DNA of 64,000 nt from contig NZ_CP077311.1 of NCBI RefSeq assembly GCF_019048265.1, positions 718,001-782,000 on the forward strand, in the 5' to 3' direction. The notes under the pieces were generated by a model that was not told the origin of the DNA, did no database searches, and saw nothing but the letters and a program-made list of their open reading frames with translations. The stretch comes from Aeromonas sp. FDAARGOS 1405 (GTDB lineage: Bacteria; Pseudomonadota; Gammaproteobacteria; Enterobacterales; Aeromonadaceae). Position 1 is the first letter of the stretch, and each line of letters starts with the position of its first letter. Positions 36,625 to 45,085 of this stretch are shown in pieces. The position numbers and the translations under genes are program-made.

Positions 36625-37887
36625 ATGTGGATCAATGCAGAACCGGTCAACGGAGCCCTGGTCTCGTTGGCCATCGGCCTTATCATCGGGCTGGAGCGGG
36701 GCTGGCAGGTGCGCCAACTGGGGGATAACCAGCGCATCGCCGGGATGCGTACCTACGGCCTTATCGGCCTGCTCGGCGGGGTGTGCGGTTTGCTGCTGCC
36801 CACCCTGGGCCCCTGGCTGCCGCTGCTCGGCCTGCTGGCGGTGGTGATCGGTTGCGGCCTCTCGGTCTGGCTGGCCCAGCGCTGGCAAGGGGAGTTCGGC
36901 CTCACCAGCTCGGTGGCCATGCTGCTCACCTATCTGCTGGGGCTGATGTCGGTGCTGCTGAGCCCGAGCGAGGCGGTGGCCTGCGCCGTGCTGGCGGCCC
37001 TGCTGATGGGGCTCAAGGGCAAGATCCAGCAGGGGATGCTGTTTCTCAGCGAAACCGAATTCCACGCCACCCTGCGCTTTCTGCTCATCTCGCTGGTACT
37101 GCTGCCGGTACTGCCCAACGAGGAGATGGGGCCCCTCGATGCCTTCAACCCCTTCAAGATCTGGCTGATGGTGGTGGTGATCGCCGGCATCTCGTTTTGT
37201 GGCCACTTCGCGGTGCGGCTGCTCGGTACTCGCGCCGGACTGGTGCTCACCAGCATACTGGCGGGATTGGCCTCCTCCACCGCCCTCACCCTACAGTTTG
37301 CCCGCCTCAACAAGGAACAAGGAGGGCTGGAGCGACTGCTGGCTACCGGCATCCTGCTGGCAGGGGCCACCATGTGGCTGCGGCTGCTGGTGCTGGTGCT
37401 GCTGATTCACAGCGAACTGGCGATGCGCCTCGCCGCCCCGCTCGTATTGCTGGCGGCCACCGTCTACGGCTTTGCCTTCTGGTTCTGGCGCCAGCGCGAG
37501 GAGCTGACAGACGGCCCGGTACAGCCGGAAACCAGCAACCCGCTCGATCTGGCCACCGCCATCAAGTTCGGCCTGCTGCTGGCGCTGATCGGCTTTATGG
37601 CAACTCTGCTGCAAGACAAGGTAGGCAACTCGGGGGTCTATCTGCTGGCGCTGGTGTCGGGGATCACCGACGTGGATGCCATCACCTTGTCGCTCTCCCA
37701 GCTCTCCCACAAGGAGCTGGCACTGGAGGTCGCCGCTCGCGGCATTCTGCTGGCCGGGCTGGTCAACTCGCTGGTGAAGGGGTTGCTGGCCCTCGGCATC
37801 GGCGGTCGCAGTCTGGGGCTGCGGGTGCTGCTCCCCTACTTCGTCTCGGCCCTGCTGATCCTGCCCCTCGTCTGGCCCGCAGGTTGA
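36625..37887 (+). CDS. MgtC/DUF4010 family membrane protein
   Basis: Integral membrane protein of 420 residues with about eleven to twelve hydrophobic segments. The N-terminal 130 residues resemble the MgtC/SapB domain (LAIGLIIGLERGWQVR and GMRTYGLIGLLGGVCG are its signatures). The rest is the DUF4010 region with GLASSTALTLQFAR and VSGITDVDAITLSLS. The function is unknown; MgtC domains are linked to survival in low magnesium but do not transport it. The ATG at 36625 has an AAGGAA site; the longer frame from 36553 is not supported. Divergent from sbp. Confidence 0.85.
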   Translation: MWINAEPVNGALVSLAIGLIIGLERGWQVRQLGDNQRIAGMRTYGLIGLLGGVCGLLLPTLGPWLPLLGLLAVVIGCGLSVWLAQRWQGEFGLTSSVAMLLTYLLGLMSVLLSPSEAVACAVLAALLMGLKGKIQQGMLFLSETEFHATLRFLLISLVLLPVLPNEEMGPLDAFNPFKIWLMVVVIAGISFCGHFAVRLLGTRAGLVLTSILAGLASSTALTLQFARLNKEQGGLERLLATGILLAGATMWLRLLVLVLLIHSELAMRLAAPLVLLAATVYGFAFWFWRQREELTDGPVQPETSNPLDLATAIKFGLLLALIGFMATLLQDKVGNSGVYLLALVSGITDVDAITLSLSQLSHKELALEVAARGILLAGLVNSLVKGLLALGIGGRSLGLRVLLPYFVSALLILPLVWPAG

Positions 37888-37973
37888 CGGGGATCACCTG
37901 CAACAAGTGACAGACTGACGGCGCCCCAGACAGTCACGTATACTGCCCCCTCTTGCAGCATGAGGAGGTAGCA

Positions 37974-38564
37974 ATGGCGAGCGACTGGGACAAGATACTG
38001 GCAGGCGGGGCGCTGGATGGCCAGAGCGAGGAGATAGCGAACGACCGGATCCGCGGTCAGGCGCTGCTGGCCCAGCTTAATGGTTCACCTGCAGGCGATG
38101 CCCCTCTGCGCCAGCAGATTTGCCGCGAGCTGTTCGGCCACTGCCCCGACTCCTGCTGGATCAGCACGCCCTTCACCTGCGAGTTTGGCCGCAACATCCA
38201 TATCGGCGAGAAGACCTTCTTCAACTTCAACGTCACCATTCTCGATCTGGGTGAAGTGCATATCGGCAGCCATGTGCTGCTGGCCCCCAACGTGCAGATC
38301 TACACCGCCACCCACACCATGAACTATCTGGAGCGACGCAACTGGACCGCCTACAACAAGCCGGTGCAGATCGGCGATGACTGCTGGATCGGCGGCGGCG
38401 CCATCATCTGCCCCGGCGTCACCATAGGGCCGCGCTCCATCATTGGCGCAGGCGCCGTGGTCACCCGCGACATCCCGGCCGACTCGGTGGCGGTGGGAAA
38501 TCCGGCCAAGGTGATCCGCACCCTCAAGCAGGACGAGGAGCGCTGCTGGGAGCTGGCCCAGTGA
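37974..38564 (+). CDS. Maltose/galactoside O-acetyltransferase family protein
   Basis: Acetyl-CoA-dependent sugar O-acetyltransferase of the left-handed beta-helix (hexapeptide) superfamily, 196 residues. An N-terminal Mac domain (about 1-55) is followed by hexapeptide repeats. The catalytic His is in YTATHTMNYLERR, and the trimer/CoA-binding end shows GGGAIICPGVTIGPRSIIGAGAVVT in part. The C-terminus AVGNPAKVIRTL is typical of Maa/LacA. The ATG at 37974 has a perfect AGGAGG site. The gene overlaps the next by one base. The real acceptor sugar is unknown. Confidence 0.87.
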   Translation: MASDWDKILAGGALDGQSEEIANDRIRGQALLAQLNGSPAGDAPLRQQICRELFGHCPDSCWISTPFTCEFGRNIHIGEKTFFNFNVTILDLGEVHIGSHVLLAPNVQIYTATHTMNYLERRNWTAYNKPVQIGDDCWIGGGAIICPGVTIGPRSIIGAGAVVTRDIPADSVAVGNPAKVIRTLKQDEERCWELAQ

Positions 38565-38899
38565 TGGCGCTGGCGCTGCTGCCACTGGGCGCCGCCCTCT
38601 GGCTCGGCCTCGGCGAGCAGCAGTGGTGGCCGCTGGCCGTGTTGCTCTTCATGAGCCTGCTGACGGTAGCCGCCTACGCCTGGGACAAGCGGCAAGCGGT
38701 GCGGGGCGAGTGGCGCATTCCCGAATCTCGCCTGCACCTGCTGGAGCTGTGCGGCGGCTGGCCGGGGGCACTGGTGGCCCGCCAGTGGCTGCGCCACAAG
38801 ACCCAGAAGCGCAGCTACCGGCTGGTCTTCTGGTTTATCGTGCTGCTGCACCTCACCCTGTGGGGACTCTGGCTTGGCCGCCCCCTCTGGCAGCAATAG
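38564..38899 (+). CDS. DUF1294 domain-containing membrane protein
   Basis: Small membrane protein of 111 residues with three hydrophobic segments. The DUF1294 core is visible: AAYAWDKRQAVRGEWRIPE followed by LHLLELCGGWPGALVARQWLRHKTQKRSY. No function is known for this domain, which is often fused to a cold-shock domain elsewhere; here it stands alone. Its ATG overlaps the TGA of the acetyltransferase gene (TGATG), and a GTG three bases earlier is an alternative start. Translation is probably coupled. Confidence 0.85.
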   Translation: MALALLPLGAALWLGLGEQQWWPLAVLLFMSLLTVAAYAWDKRQAVRGEWRIPESRLHLLELCGGWPGALVARQWLRHKTQKRSYRLVFWFIVLLHLTLWGLWLGRPLWQQ

Positions 38900-39013
38900 C
38901 TGTCTGCGTCACAAAGGGACAATGGGCCCCATTGCGGCCAATTGGCGGCTGTGAGAAAACAGAACGGATCTCATCAGCGTTTTCGCCGTTTATAGACGAC
39001 AAGGAGTCGTGAC

Positions 39014-39226
39014 ATGACCATGTGGACAGGCATAGTCCTGATCGTATTTATCAGCCTATTGTTCGGATATCTCGGCAAGCGGGCCCGCTATCAGATGGGG
39101 GATGCCCGCATCACCGACCGCCTCGGCAAGCAGGATCTGGTCATCCGAGAGCTACAGGAGCGGGTCGCCAATCTGGAGGCGATCGTCATCGAAGAGGAGA
39201 AACGGCGCCCGTTTCGGGAGCTGTGA
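39014..39226 (+). CDS. PspB-like small membrane/coiled-coil protein
   Basis: Seventy-residue protein with one N-terminal transmembrane helix (about 4-20) followed by a heptad-patterned helix (DLVIRELQERVANLEAIVIEEEKRR in part). This is the same layout as phage-shock protein B, although pspA and pspC are not present here. An AAGGAG site lies 8 bases before the ATG. A strong hairpin terminator follows. Whether it interacts with the phage-shock system is unknown. Confidence 0.7.
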   Translation: MTMWTGIVLIVFISLLFGYLGKRARYQMGDARITDRLGKQDLVIRELQERVANLEAIVIEEEKRRPFREL

Positions 39227-39251
39227 TTTTTCACCGCCAGGTTTCAGATAC

Positions 39252-39286
39252 AGAGAGGGCTGCATGATGCAGCCCTCTCTTGTTTG
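39252..39286. terminator. Bidirectional terminator between the PspB-like gene and yrfG
   Basis: Fourteen-bp inverted arms AGAGAGGGCTGCAT / ATGCAGCCCTCTCT separated by one base, with T-rich flank on the plus strand, between convergent genes. Confidence 0.85.
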
Positions 39287-39293
39287 AACTGAT

Positions 39294-39974
39294 TCAAATT
39301 ACCAGCGGCAGCAACTCGGCATAGTCGCGGATCGCCGGAAAAGCGGTGATGTTCTGCTCCGGCTTGCAGCCGTCCGGATTCAGGATCGCCAGCTGATAGC
39401 CGATGCCATAGTCGGCGGCAGCCCGCAGGATCCGCTCGCTATCATCCACAAACAGGGTGCGGGCCGGATCGAACGCCAGCCGCTGTGCCAGCGCCAGCCA
39501 GCAGTGCTGACTCTCCTTCGACCAGCCCAGCTCGTGGGTACTCACCATCAGATCCAGATGGTCGCTTAGTCCCAACTGCGCATCCTTCACCGACAGACTG
39601 GCGGGGTGGGCATTGGTGAAAAGCACCAGCTGCTTGCCCGCGGCGCGCAGCGCGGCCAGAAAGGGGATGGCGTGGGGACGCCACCGGATCTTCGCCAGCA
39701 GCTCCTGCTTGAGGGCACGAATATCGAGCCCCAGGGTCTCGCTCCAGTAATCCACGCAGTACCAGTTGAGGGTGCCGTTGACCGCCTGATAGTGGACGTC
39801 GATCTGCGCTTTGGCTTCATCCAGTGGCAGCCCGAGCCGCTCGGCGTAACGCTCCGGCACCAGCTGCTGCCAGAGGTGGTTGTCAAAATGCAGATCGATC
39901 AGGGTGCCATCCATATCGAGCAAGACGGTATCTATCTGGTGCCATGGCAAGGTGTTTGAGCGGGAGTGTGGCAT
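39294..39974 (-). CDS. yrfG: HAD-family GMP/IMP nucleotidase YrfG
   Basis: HAD-superfamily 5'-nucleotidase, 226 residues. Motif I is VLLDMDGTLIDLHFDNHLWQ, motif II is LFTNAHPASL, the conserved Lys lies around GWSKESQHCW, and motif IV is LFVDDSERIL. The long aromatic stretch after motif I is typical of YrfG, which dephosphorylates GMP and IMP in E. coli. It is divergent from nudE, the arrangement seen in enterobacteria, where nudE and yrfG are neighbours. Confidence 0.9.
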   Translation of the reverse strand: MPHSRSNTLPWHQIDTVLLDMDGTLIDLHFDNHLWQQLVPERYAERLGLPLDEAKAQIDVHYQAVNGTLNWYCVDYWSETLGLDIRALKQELLAKIRWRPHAIPFLAALRAAGKQLVLFTNAHPASLSVKDAQLGLSDHLDLMVSTHELGWSKESQHCWLALAQRLAFDPARTLFVDDSERILRAAADYGIGYQLAILNPDGCKPEQNITAFPAIRDYAELLPLVI

Positions 39975-40117
39975 CGGGCCTCTTGATCGCGGATCTCGGA
40001 AAACGGGGCGGCAGTATAACGGATTTTTCCTCCCCCTTTCCCCTCCCTGCCCCGTGGTGTTCGGTGTGGGAGTCGTTTACTCTTGAAGCACGATTTTTTA
40101 ACGAGCCGTCCCCCCTG

Positions 40118-40726
40118 ATGAGTGAGCACCACAAAAGCCCCCCCGAACAGATTTCGATCGACCAGCTGGAGCAGGAGAAGAGCAAACCGGAGATCCTCAA
40201 GGCCGAGATCGTGGCCGAGAGTCGGCTGTTCAGAGTGGAATCCCTCCACCTCAAATTCTCCAACGGCGAGGAGCGGGTCTACGAGCGGATGCGCGGCGGC
40301 AATCGTGGCGCCGTCATGGTGGTGCCGCTGTTCGATGAGCAGACCCTGCTGCTGGTGCGCGAATATGCCGCTGGCACCCACTCCTACGAGCTGGGCTTTC
40401 CCAAGGGGCTGATCGACCCGGGCGAAGATGCCTTCGAGGCAGGCAACCGGGAACTGATGGAAGAGGCGGGCTTTGGCGCCAACAACCTGACCCTGCTCAA
40501 ACAGGTGTCGCTGGCGCCCGGTTACTTCTCCAGCCGGATGGACATTTTACTGGCACGGGATCTCTTCCCCGAGCAGCGGATCGGCGACGAGCCCGAACCG
40601 CTGGAGGTAATCCCCTGGCCACTCAACAGGATCGACGAATTGCTGGCGCGACCCGACTTCACCGAGTCGCGCAGCATCAGTGCCCTGCTCTTGGCCCAGA
40701 AGTGGCTGGCGGAGCAGGCAGAGTAG
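40118..40726 (+). CDS. nudE: ADP compounds hydrolase NudE (Nudix)
   Basis: Nudix pyrophosphatase for ADP-ribose, NADH and Ap3A-type compounds. Of 202 residues, the Nudix box lies around 105-127: GFPKGLIDPGEDAFEAGNRE continuing into LMEEAGF, with all catalytic glutamates. NudE-typical stretches are VYERMRGGNRGAVMVVPL and APGYFSSRMDILLA. The N-terminus is about 20 residues longer and more charged than E. coli NudE. The start is ATG at 40118, without a strong ribosome-binding site. It lies 37 bp before cysQ on the same strand. Confidence 0.93.
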   Translation: MSEHHKSPPEQISIDQLEQEKSKPEILKAEIVAESRLFRVESLHLKFSNGEERVYERMRGGNRGAVMVVPLFDEQTLLLVREYAAGTHSYELGFPKGLIDPGEDAFEAGNRELMEEAGFGANNLTLLKQVSLAPGYFSSRMDILLARDLFPEQRIGDEPEPLEVIPWPLNRIDELLARPDFTESRSISALLLAQKWLAEQAE

Positions 40727-40763
40727 CCCGCAGACGGGCAGTTAACAGACAGAGGATAACGAG

Positions 40764-41576
40764 ATGCAGGAGTTGTTGGCCTGGGTGCCGGGGGTCAAGG
40801 AGATTGCCCGCGAAGCCGGAAGGATCCTTCACGACATCTATCACGGCGGTCAGTTCGAGCGTCAGCTGAAGGAGGATGCGACCCCGGTCACCAGTGCCGA
40901 TCTTGCTGCCGATGCCTACCTCAAACAGGCGCTCTCGGCGCTCACCCCCCATGTGCCGGTGCTGACCGAAGAGGCGGCCGACATCCCCTTCAGCCAGCGA
41001 TCCAACTGGCGGCAATACTGGCTGGTGGATCCCCTCGACGGCACTGGCGAATTTATCGCAGGCAGCGGCGACTTCGCCACCCTGATCGCTCTGGTGCGGG
41101 ACAATGTGCCGGTGCTCGGGGTCATCTACGCCCCCGAGTCTGACGTGCTCTACTGGGCGGTGCGCGGCTACGGCGCCTTCAAGGAGGTGAAGGGCGAGGT
41201 ACTACCCATCAGCGCCATGCATCACGAACATGACCAGCCCGACTCGCTGGTGGTGGCCATTAGCCGCCGCCAGAAGCTGGAGAAGCTCACCCGCCGCCTC
41301 AACCCGGCCATCAACTACGAGCTGATCCCGCTCGGCTCCAGCTCCCTCAAATCCTGTCTGGTGGCGGAAGGGGCGGCCGATTGCTACGTGCGGCTCGGCC
41401 CCACCGGCGAGTGGGACACCGCCGCCGCCCAGTGCATCGTCGAGGCGGCTGGTGGCCGCATCCTCAGCCTGGCGTTGCAGCCGCTCAGTTACAACGAAAC
41501 CGAGTCGCTGGAGAACCCTGACTTTATCGTGATGGGGGATCCGGATCTCGCCTGGGGCAACATTCTGGCCCACTAG
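40764..41576 (+). CDS. cysQ: 3'(2'),5'-bisphosphate nucleotidase CysQ
   Basis: Mg-dependent phosphatase of the inositol monophosphatase fold that removes 3'-phosphoadenosine 5'-phosphate, a by-product of sulfate reduction. It has 270 residues. Metal motifs are VLTEEAADIP, VDPLDGTGEF and GEWDTAAAQC, and the early Asp lies in DATPVTSADLAAD. It forms a two-gene unit with nudE, closed by a terminator. It complements the sulfate uptake genes elsewhere in this window but is not linked to them transcriptionally. Confidence 0.94.
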   Translation: MQELLAWVPGVKEIAREAGRILHDIYHGGQFERQLKEDATPVTSADLAADAYLKQALSALTPHVPVLTEEAADIPFSQRSNWRQYWLVDPLDGTGEFIAGSGDFATLIALVRDNVPVLGVIYAPESDVLYWAVRGYGAFKEVKGEVLPISAMHHEHDQPDSLVVAISRRQKLEKLTRRLNPAINYELIPLGSSSLKSCLVAEGAADCYVRLGPTGEWDTAAAQCIVEAAGGRILSLALQPLSYNETESLENPDFIVMGDPDLAWGNILAH

Positions 41577-41603
41577 ACGGATAGCGATATCATCACACCA
41601 GAC

Positions 41604-41634
41604 AAGCAGGCGGCCCGATGGCCGCCTGCTTTTT
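41604..41634 (+). terminator. Rho-independent terminator of nudE-cysQ
   Basis: Eleven-bp stem AAGCAGGCGGC / GCCGCCTGCTT, 6-nt loop, then a T run; 28 bp after the cysQ stop. Confidence 0.93.
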
Positions 41635-42013
41635 CAGGGAAGTTACCCCGGGTAATGGCCGGAGTGATCCTCTGGTCAAGGCGCTCTTGAACAGCGTGAT
41701 ACGCTGGCAAAGCGGCAAAATGACAGTGAAACATCACAGTCGGTCGGCGAGAAATGGTGCAATTTTTCACGTAATTCTGAAAACACCTGATTAGTCAAAA
41801 TAAAAAAACGAGTGCAGATCAAATTTTGGTTTTATATTTCACAAAAACCACAAATATCAGTTTTGTTTCATTCTGTGACCCAGATTCCATTCCCAATCTC
41901 GCTGGCTAAACCCCGCAATAGCAGTGATATGTTTCAGTCTCGTTTTTTGAGAATTAAATCCCGACAAACCATAATGAACTCAGATTAAAACACTAACAAA
42001 AAGTGAATTAGTA
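41635..42013. other. AT-rich intergenic region upstream of the serine/threonine-type transporter
   Basis: About 380 bp without a gene. From 41770 it is markedly AT-rich and probably contains the transporter promoter. TGTGA-like half sites (for example at 41874-41878) hint at CRP control, but no full palindrome is convincing. Confidence 0.5.
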
Positions 42014-43285
42014 ATGAGTTTATCTGTAGAGGCTACCAAGGAGCTATCCGGTTCCTGCTCCACCACTGCCAGCACCCCCCGCTGGCGCCGTCACGACACC
42101 CACTGGGTTATCAGCCTGTTTGGCACCGCCGTTGGCGCCGGTATCCTGTTCCTGCCCATCAATCTGGGTCTGGGCGGCATCTGGCCCCTCGTTATCGTCG
42201 CGGTACTGGCAGGCCCCATGACCTTCCTCGCCCACCGCGGGCTGGCGCGCTTCGTGCTCTCCTCGTCACACCCCCACGCCGACTTCACCGAAGTGGCGGA
42301 GGAGCATTTCGGCAAAATGGCCGGTCGCCTCATCTCGGCGCTCTACTTCCTCTCCATCTTCCCGATCCTGCTCATCTACGGGGTCGGGCTGACCAACACG
42401 GTGGAGAGCTTTATGGTCAACCAGCTCGGCATGGCAACCCCGGATCGGGTGATGCTCTCCGGCGTACTGGTATTCGCCATGATCGCCGTGATGCTGGCGG
42501 GTGAGAAAGCGATGCTGCGCGCCTTCGCCTTTATGGTCTATCCGCTGGCGGCCATTCTGGCGGCCCTCTCCTGCTATCTGATCCCTCAGTGGCAATGGCC
42601 GGAAGTGACCGCGTTTGAAGGGGTCAGCTTCCTCAACACTGTCTGGCTGGCGCTGCCGGTCACCGTGTTCGCCTTCAGCCACGCCGCTGCCATCTCCGGT
42701 TTTGCCAACGTGCAGCGCCGTGAATATGGCGAGCAGGCGGAAGCCAAGAGCGGCCTGATCCTGCGCAACACCACAGTAATGCTGGTGGGCTTCGTGCTCT
42801 TCTTCGTCTTCTCCTGCGTGCTGAGCCTCTCGCCAGCCCAGCTGGCTGAAGCCAAGGCCCAGAACGTCTCTGTGCTCTCCTATCTCGCCAACATCACCGA
42901 CAACCCGGTGATCGTGACTCTGGGGCCGCTCATCGCCTTTATCGCCATCAGCTCCTCCTTCCTCGGTCACTTCCTCGGTGCCCGCGAAAGCCTCAAAAGC
43001 CTGATCGCCAAGCCCACCGGCCTGCCGTTGGCCAAGGCGGACAAGTTGGGTATCGCCCTGATGTTCTTCGCCATCTGGGGCGCAGCCGTCATCAACCCGG
43101 GCATTCTGGGACTGATGGAGACCCTCTCCGGCCCGGTCATCGCCATGATCCTGTTCATCATGCCGGTGATTGCGATCTACAAGGTGGATGCGCTGGCCCG
43201 CTTCCGTCACGGCTGGACCAACGGTTTTATCCTGCTGACCGGGTCGCTGGCGGTATCGGCGCTGATCTTCAGCCTGTTGAAGTAA
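42014..43285 (+). CDS. Serine/threonine transporter of the HAAAP family (SdaC/TdcC-like)
   Basis: Inner-membrane amino acid/proton symporter of 423 residues with eleven predicted helices. The family start is seen in HWVISLFGTAVGAGILFLPI (about residues 30-49), and FAFSHAAAISGFANVQRREYG is another HAAAP signature. The N-terminal 28 residues are polar and cytoplasmic. SdaC and TdcC cannot be separated by eye; the absence of neighbouring serine or threonine dehydratase genes leaves the substrate open. A terminator follows the stop. Confidence 0.85.
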   Translation: MSLSVEATKELSGSCSTTASTPRWRRHDTHWVISLFGTAVGAGILFLPINLGLGGIWPLVIVAVLAGPMTFLAHRGLARFVLSSSHPHADFTEVAEEHFGKMAGRLISALYFLSIFPILLIYGVGLTNTVESFMVNQLGMATPDRVMLSGVLVFAMIAVMLAGEKAMLRAFAFMVYPLAAILAALSCYLIPQWQWPEVTAFEGVSFLNTVWLALPVTVFAFSHAAAISGFANVQRREYGEQAEAKSGLILRNTTVMLVGFVLFFVFSCVLSLSPAQLAEAKAQNVSVLSYLANITDNPVIVTLGPLIAFIAISSSFLGHFLGARESLKSLIAKPTGLPLAKADKLGIALMFFAIWGAAVINPGILGLMETLSGPVIAMILFIMPVIAIYKVDALARFRHGWTNGFILLTGSLAVSALIFSLLK

Positions 43286-43307
43286 CGACTCGCAGCAGAT
43301 AACAAAA

Positions 43308-43340
43308 AGAGAGGCGACCTTGGGTCGCCTCTCTTCTCTC
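43308..43340. terminator. Terminator between the transporter gene and csaA
   Basis: Ten-bp stem AGAGGCGACC / GGTCGCCTCT with a TTG loop and flanking A-rich and T-rich sides, between convergent genes. Confidence 0.85.
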
Positions 43341-43355
43341 TGTTCGGGTGTGAAC

Positions 43356-43694
43356 TCAGCCCAGCCTGGCGCCGTTCTCCACCGCCCGCTCGGGAATGGC
43401 CATCACCACGGCGCCATCCGGCCGGTAGAAACCGGTCAGCAGAAATTCAGACTGAAACGGGCCAATCTGTTTGGTCGGGAAGTTGACTACGGCGATGATC
43501 TGGCGGCCCACCAGCTGCTCTGGCTGGTAGAGGGCGGTGATCTGGGCACTGCTCTTGCGAATCCCCAGTTCAGGGCCAAAATCCGCCCACACCTTGTAGG
43601 CCGGTTTACGTGCCTCGGGGAACGGCTCGACCCGCACCAGGGTGCCCACCCTCAGCTCCACCATCTCGAAATCCTGCCAGCTAATCGTCTCCAT
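43356..43694 (-). CDS. csaA: CsaA-like tRNA-binding/chaperone protein
   Basis: Dimeric OB-fold tRNA-binding protein of 112 residues, reported to have export-related chaperone activity in Bacillus. Family stretches are [36 protein letters not shown] and [17 protein letters not shown], much closer to CsaA than to YgjH. No aminoacyl-tRNA synthetase domain is attached. It is followed by a shared terminator. The AraC-type gene upstream on the same strand ends 71 bp before it. Confidence 0.88.
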   Translation of the reverse strand: METISWQDFEMVELRVGTLVRVEPFPEARKPAYKVWADFGPELGIRKSSAQITALYQPEQLVGRQIIAVVNFPTKQIGPFQSEFLLTGFYRPDGAVVMAIPERAVENGARLG

Positions 43695-43765
43695 TTCGGC
43701 TCCTGTTTATCGTGCACTTGCATGACCCGCAGCATGGCCCAAAGAGAGCATCCCGTCTTCGGCGA

Positions 43766-44500
43766 TCAGCCGTTTCGTTGCGGCAGGCGGCCGTTTTGCT
43801 GGCGCCAGAGGGACGGAGTAAGCCCGGTCTCGGCCAGGAAGCGCTCGCTGAAGGCCCCCTGATTCTGGTAGCCGCAGCGGCTGGCAATCTCGCCAACGGG
43901 CAGTTGCGTACCGGCAAGCAGGGTTCGCGCCAGTGCCATGCGCCGACTGCGAATGTAGTGGGAGACGCTCATACCCAGCTGCTGGCGAAAAGCGAGCTTG
44001 AACTGGCTCTGGCCAAGACAGGCGATGGCGGCGAGTTGCTGATTGGTCAGCGGGGCGGCGAGGTTGGCATCGATATGGCGTTGCACCTTGAGGATGCGGG
44101 CGGCAAGACGCGGCGTGACAGCGCTCTGCATCCCCTGCCCTTCCGCCAGAAGGGAGAGCCACACCTGCTCCATGCCCGCCACCTGCCGCCCCTCGGCCAC
44201 CATGCGGTGCAGAAAAGCGAGGTAGTGGCGCTGGGGCTCATCCAGCTCGATAAAGGGGCGGGCAGCCAGATCGCCGGGCAGCCAGTCGCTCTCCTGCACC
44301 AGAAACGAAAGCGCCGGATCGGCGGCATAATCGTGCCGCTCGCCGGGAGCGATGATGCAGGCAGAACCGGGGACAAGCCTGTGCCCTCGGCCCTGCACCT
44401 CGATCTCGAGGGGGCCGTCGAGGGGGATCACCAGCTGAGCAAAATCGTGGCTATGGCTGCAGACATGGTGGTGATAGTGGCGCAGGCTGAAGCGGGACAT
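43766..44500 (-). CDS. AraC family transcriptional regulator
   Basis: Regulator of 244 residues with an N-terminal cupin sensor (about 10-90; HSHDFAQLVIPLDGPLEIEV and GERHDYAAD) and a C-terminal double helix-turn-helix (about 140-240; LAAIACLGQSQFKLAFRQQLG and IASRCGYQNQGAFSERFLAETG). The ATG at 44500 starts the cupin; the longer frame from 44647 overlaps metJ and is rejected. It lies 41 bp after metJ on the same strand, so read-through from metJ is possible. The target and ligand are unknown. Confidence 0.86.
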   Translation of the reverse strand: MSRFSLRHYHHHVCSHSHDFAQLVIPLDGPLEIEVQGRGHRLVPGSACIIAPGERHDYAADPALSFLVQESDWLPGDLAARPFIELDEPQRHYLAFLHRMVAEGRQVAGMEQVWLSLLAEGQGMQSAVTPRLAARILKVQRHIDANLAAPLTNQQLAAIACLGQSQFKLAFRQQLGMSVSHYIRSRRMALARTLLAGTQLPVGEIASRCGYQNQGAFSERFLAETGLTPSLWRQQNGRLPQRNG

Positions 44501-44541
44501 GGCAGATAGCAATGACGCGGCCAGGGCCGCGTCATTGGGGG

Positions 44542-44865
44542 TTATTCCTTGTCGAAATCTTCGATCTCTTTGCCCAGCGCTTCCATGATGGCGCGCGCTT
44601 CGGCCGGGACACTGTCCGGTTGATCCTTGCGCAAATCTTCGTCGCAAGGGAGCGGCTGGCCGGTGAAAGCGTGCAGGAAGGCTTCACAGAGCAGCTCGCT
44701 GTTGGTCGCATGACGCAGGTTGTTCACCTGACGGCGGGTGCGCTCATCGGTCAACACTTTCAACACCTTGAGCGGGATCGAGACGGTAATCTTCTTGACC
44801 TGTTCGCTCTTCTTACCGTGTTCCGCGTAGGGGCTGACGTAGTCGCCGTTCCACTCTGTTCCCAT
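44542..44865 (-). CDS. metJ: Methionine repressor MetJ
   Basis: Ribbon-helix-helix repressor that uses S-adenosylmethionine as co-repressor, 107 residues, almost the same length as E. coli MetJ. The DNA-contacting beta strand is [15 protein letters not shown] and the helix pair follows ([25 protein letters not shown]). It is divergent from metB-metL across about 220 bp that contains tandem met boxes, the classical metJ/metBL organisation. Confidence 0.97.
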   Translation of the reverse strand: MGTEWNGDYVSPYAEHGKKSEQVKKITVSIPLKVLKVLTDERTRRQVNNLRHATNSELLCEAFLHAFTGQPLPCDEDLRKDQPDSVPAEARAIMEALGKEIEDFDKE

Positions 44866-44938
44866 GACTCACCTGTTCTCATTTAGCCGTGAGCGCGGAT
44901 TTTAACCCTTAAGGAAATTAATGGCAATCCAACAGCAA

Positions 44939-44990
44939 AGCCATTTAGACGTCTGGAAGTGTTGACGGCCTTTTTAAGCTGGCGTAGTGT
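44939..44990 (+). promoter_or_regulatory. Tandem MetJ boxes overlapping the metBL promoter
   Basis: Consecutive 8-bp boxes AGCCATTT, AGACGTCT (perfect consensus, 44947-44954), GGAAGTGT and TGACGGCC run from 44939 to 44970. A promoter TTGACG (44962-44967)-N17-TAGTGT (44985-44990) overlaps the last boxes, so MetJ bound here would cover the -35 element of metB. Confidence 0.85.
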
Positions 44991-45085
44991 GGTTCATCAT
45001 GATGCCAGCATTGGCACGATTGCGTGTGGCAAAAGCAGCGTGGCAGGAAGAGCGGCCACCGTCCAGAGAGATCAAGGAGAGAAAC

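Noticed and set aside
41635..42013. CRP site upstream of the serine/threonine-type transporter
   Set aside because: Only half sites (TGTGA, TCACA) are seen, not spaced as a palindrome.
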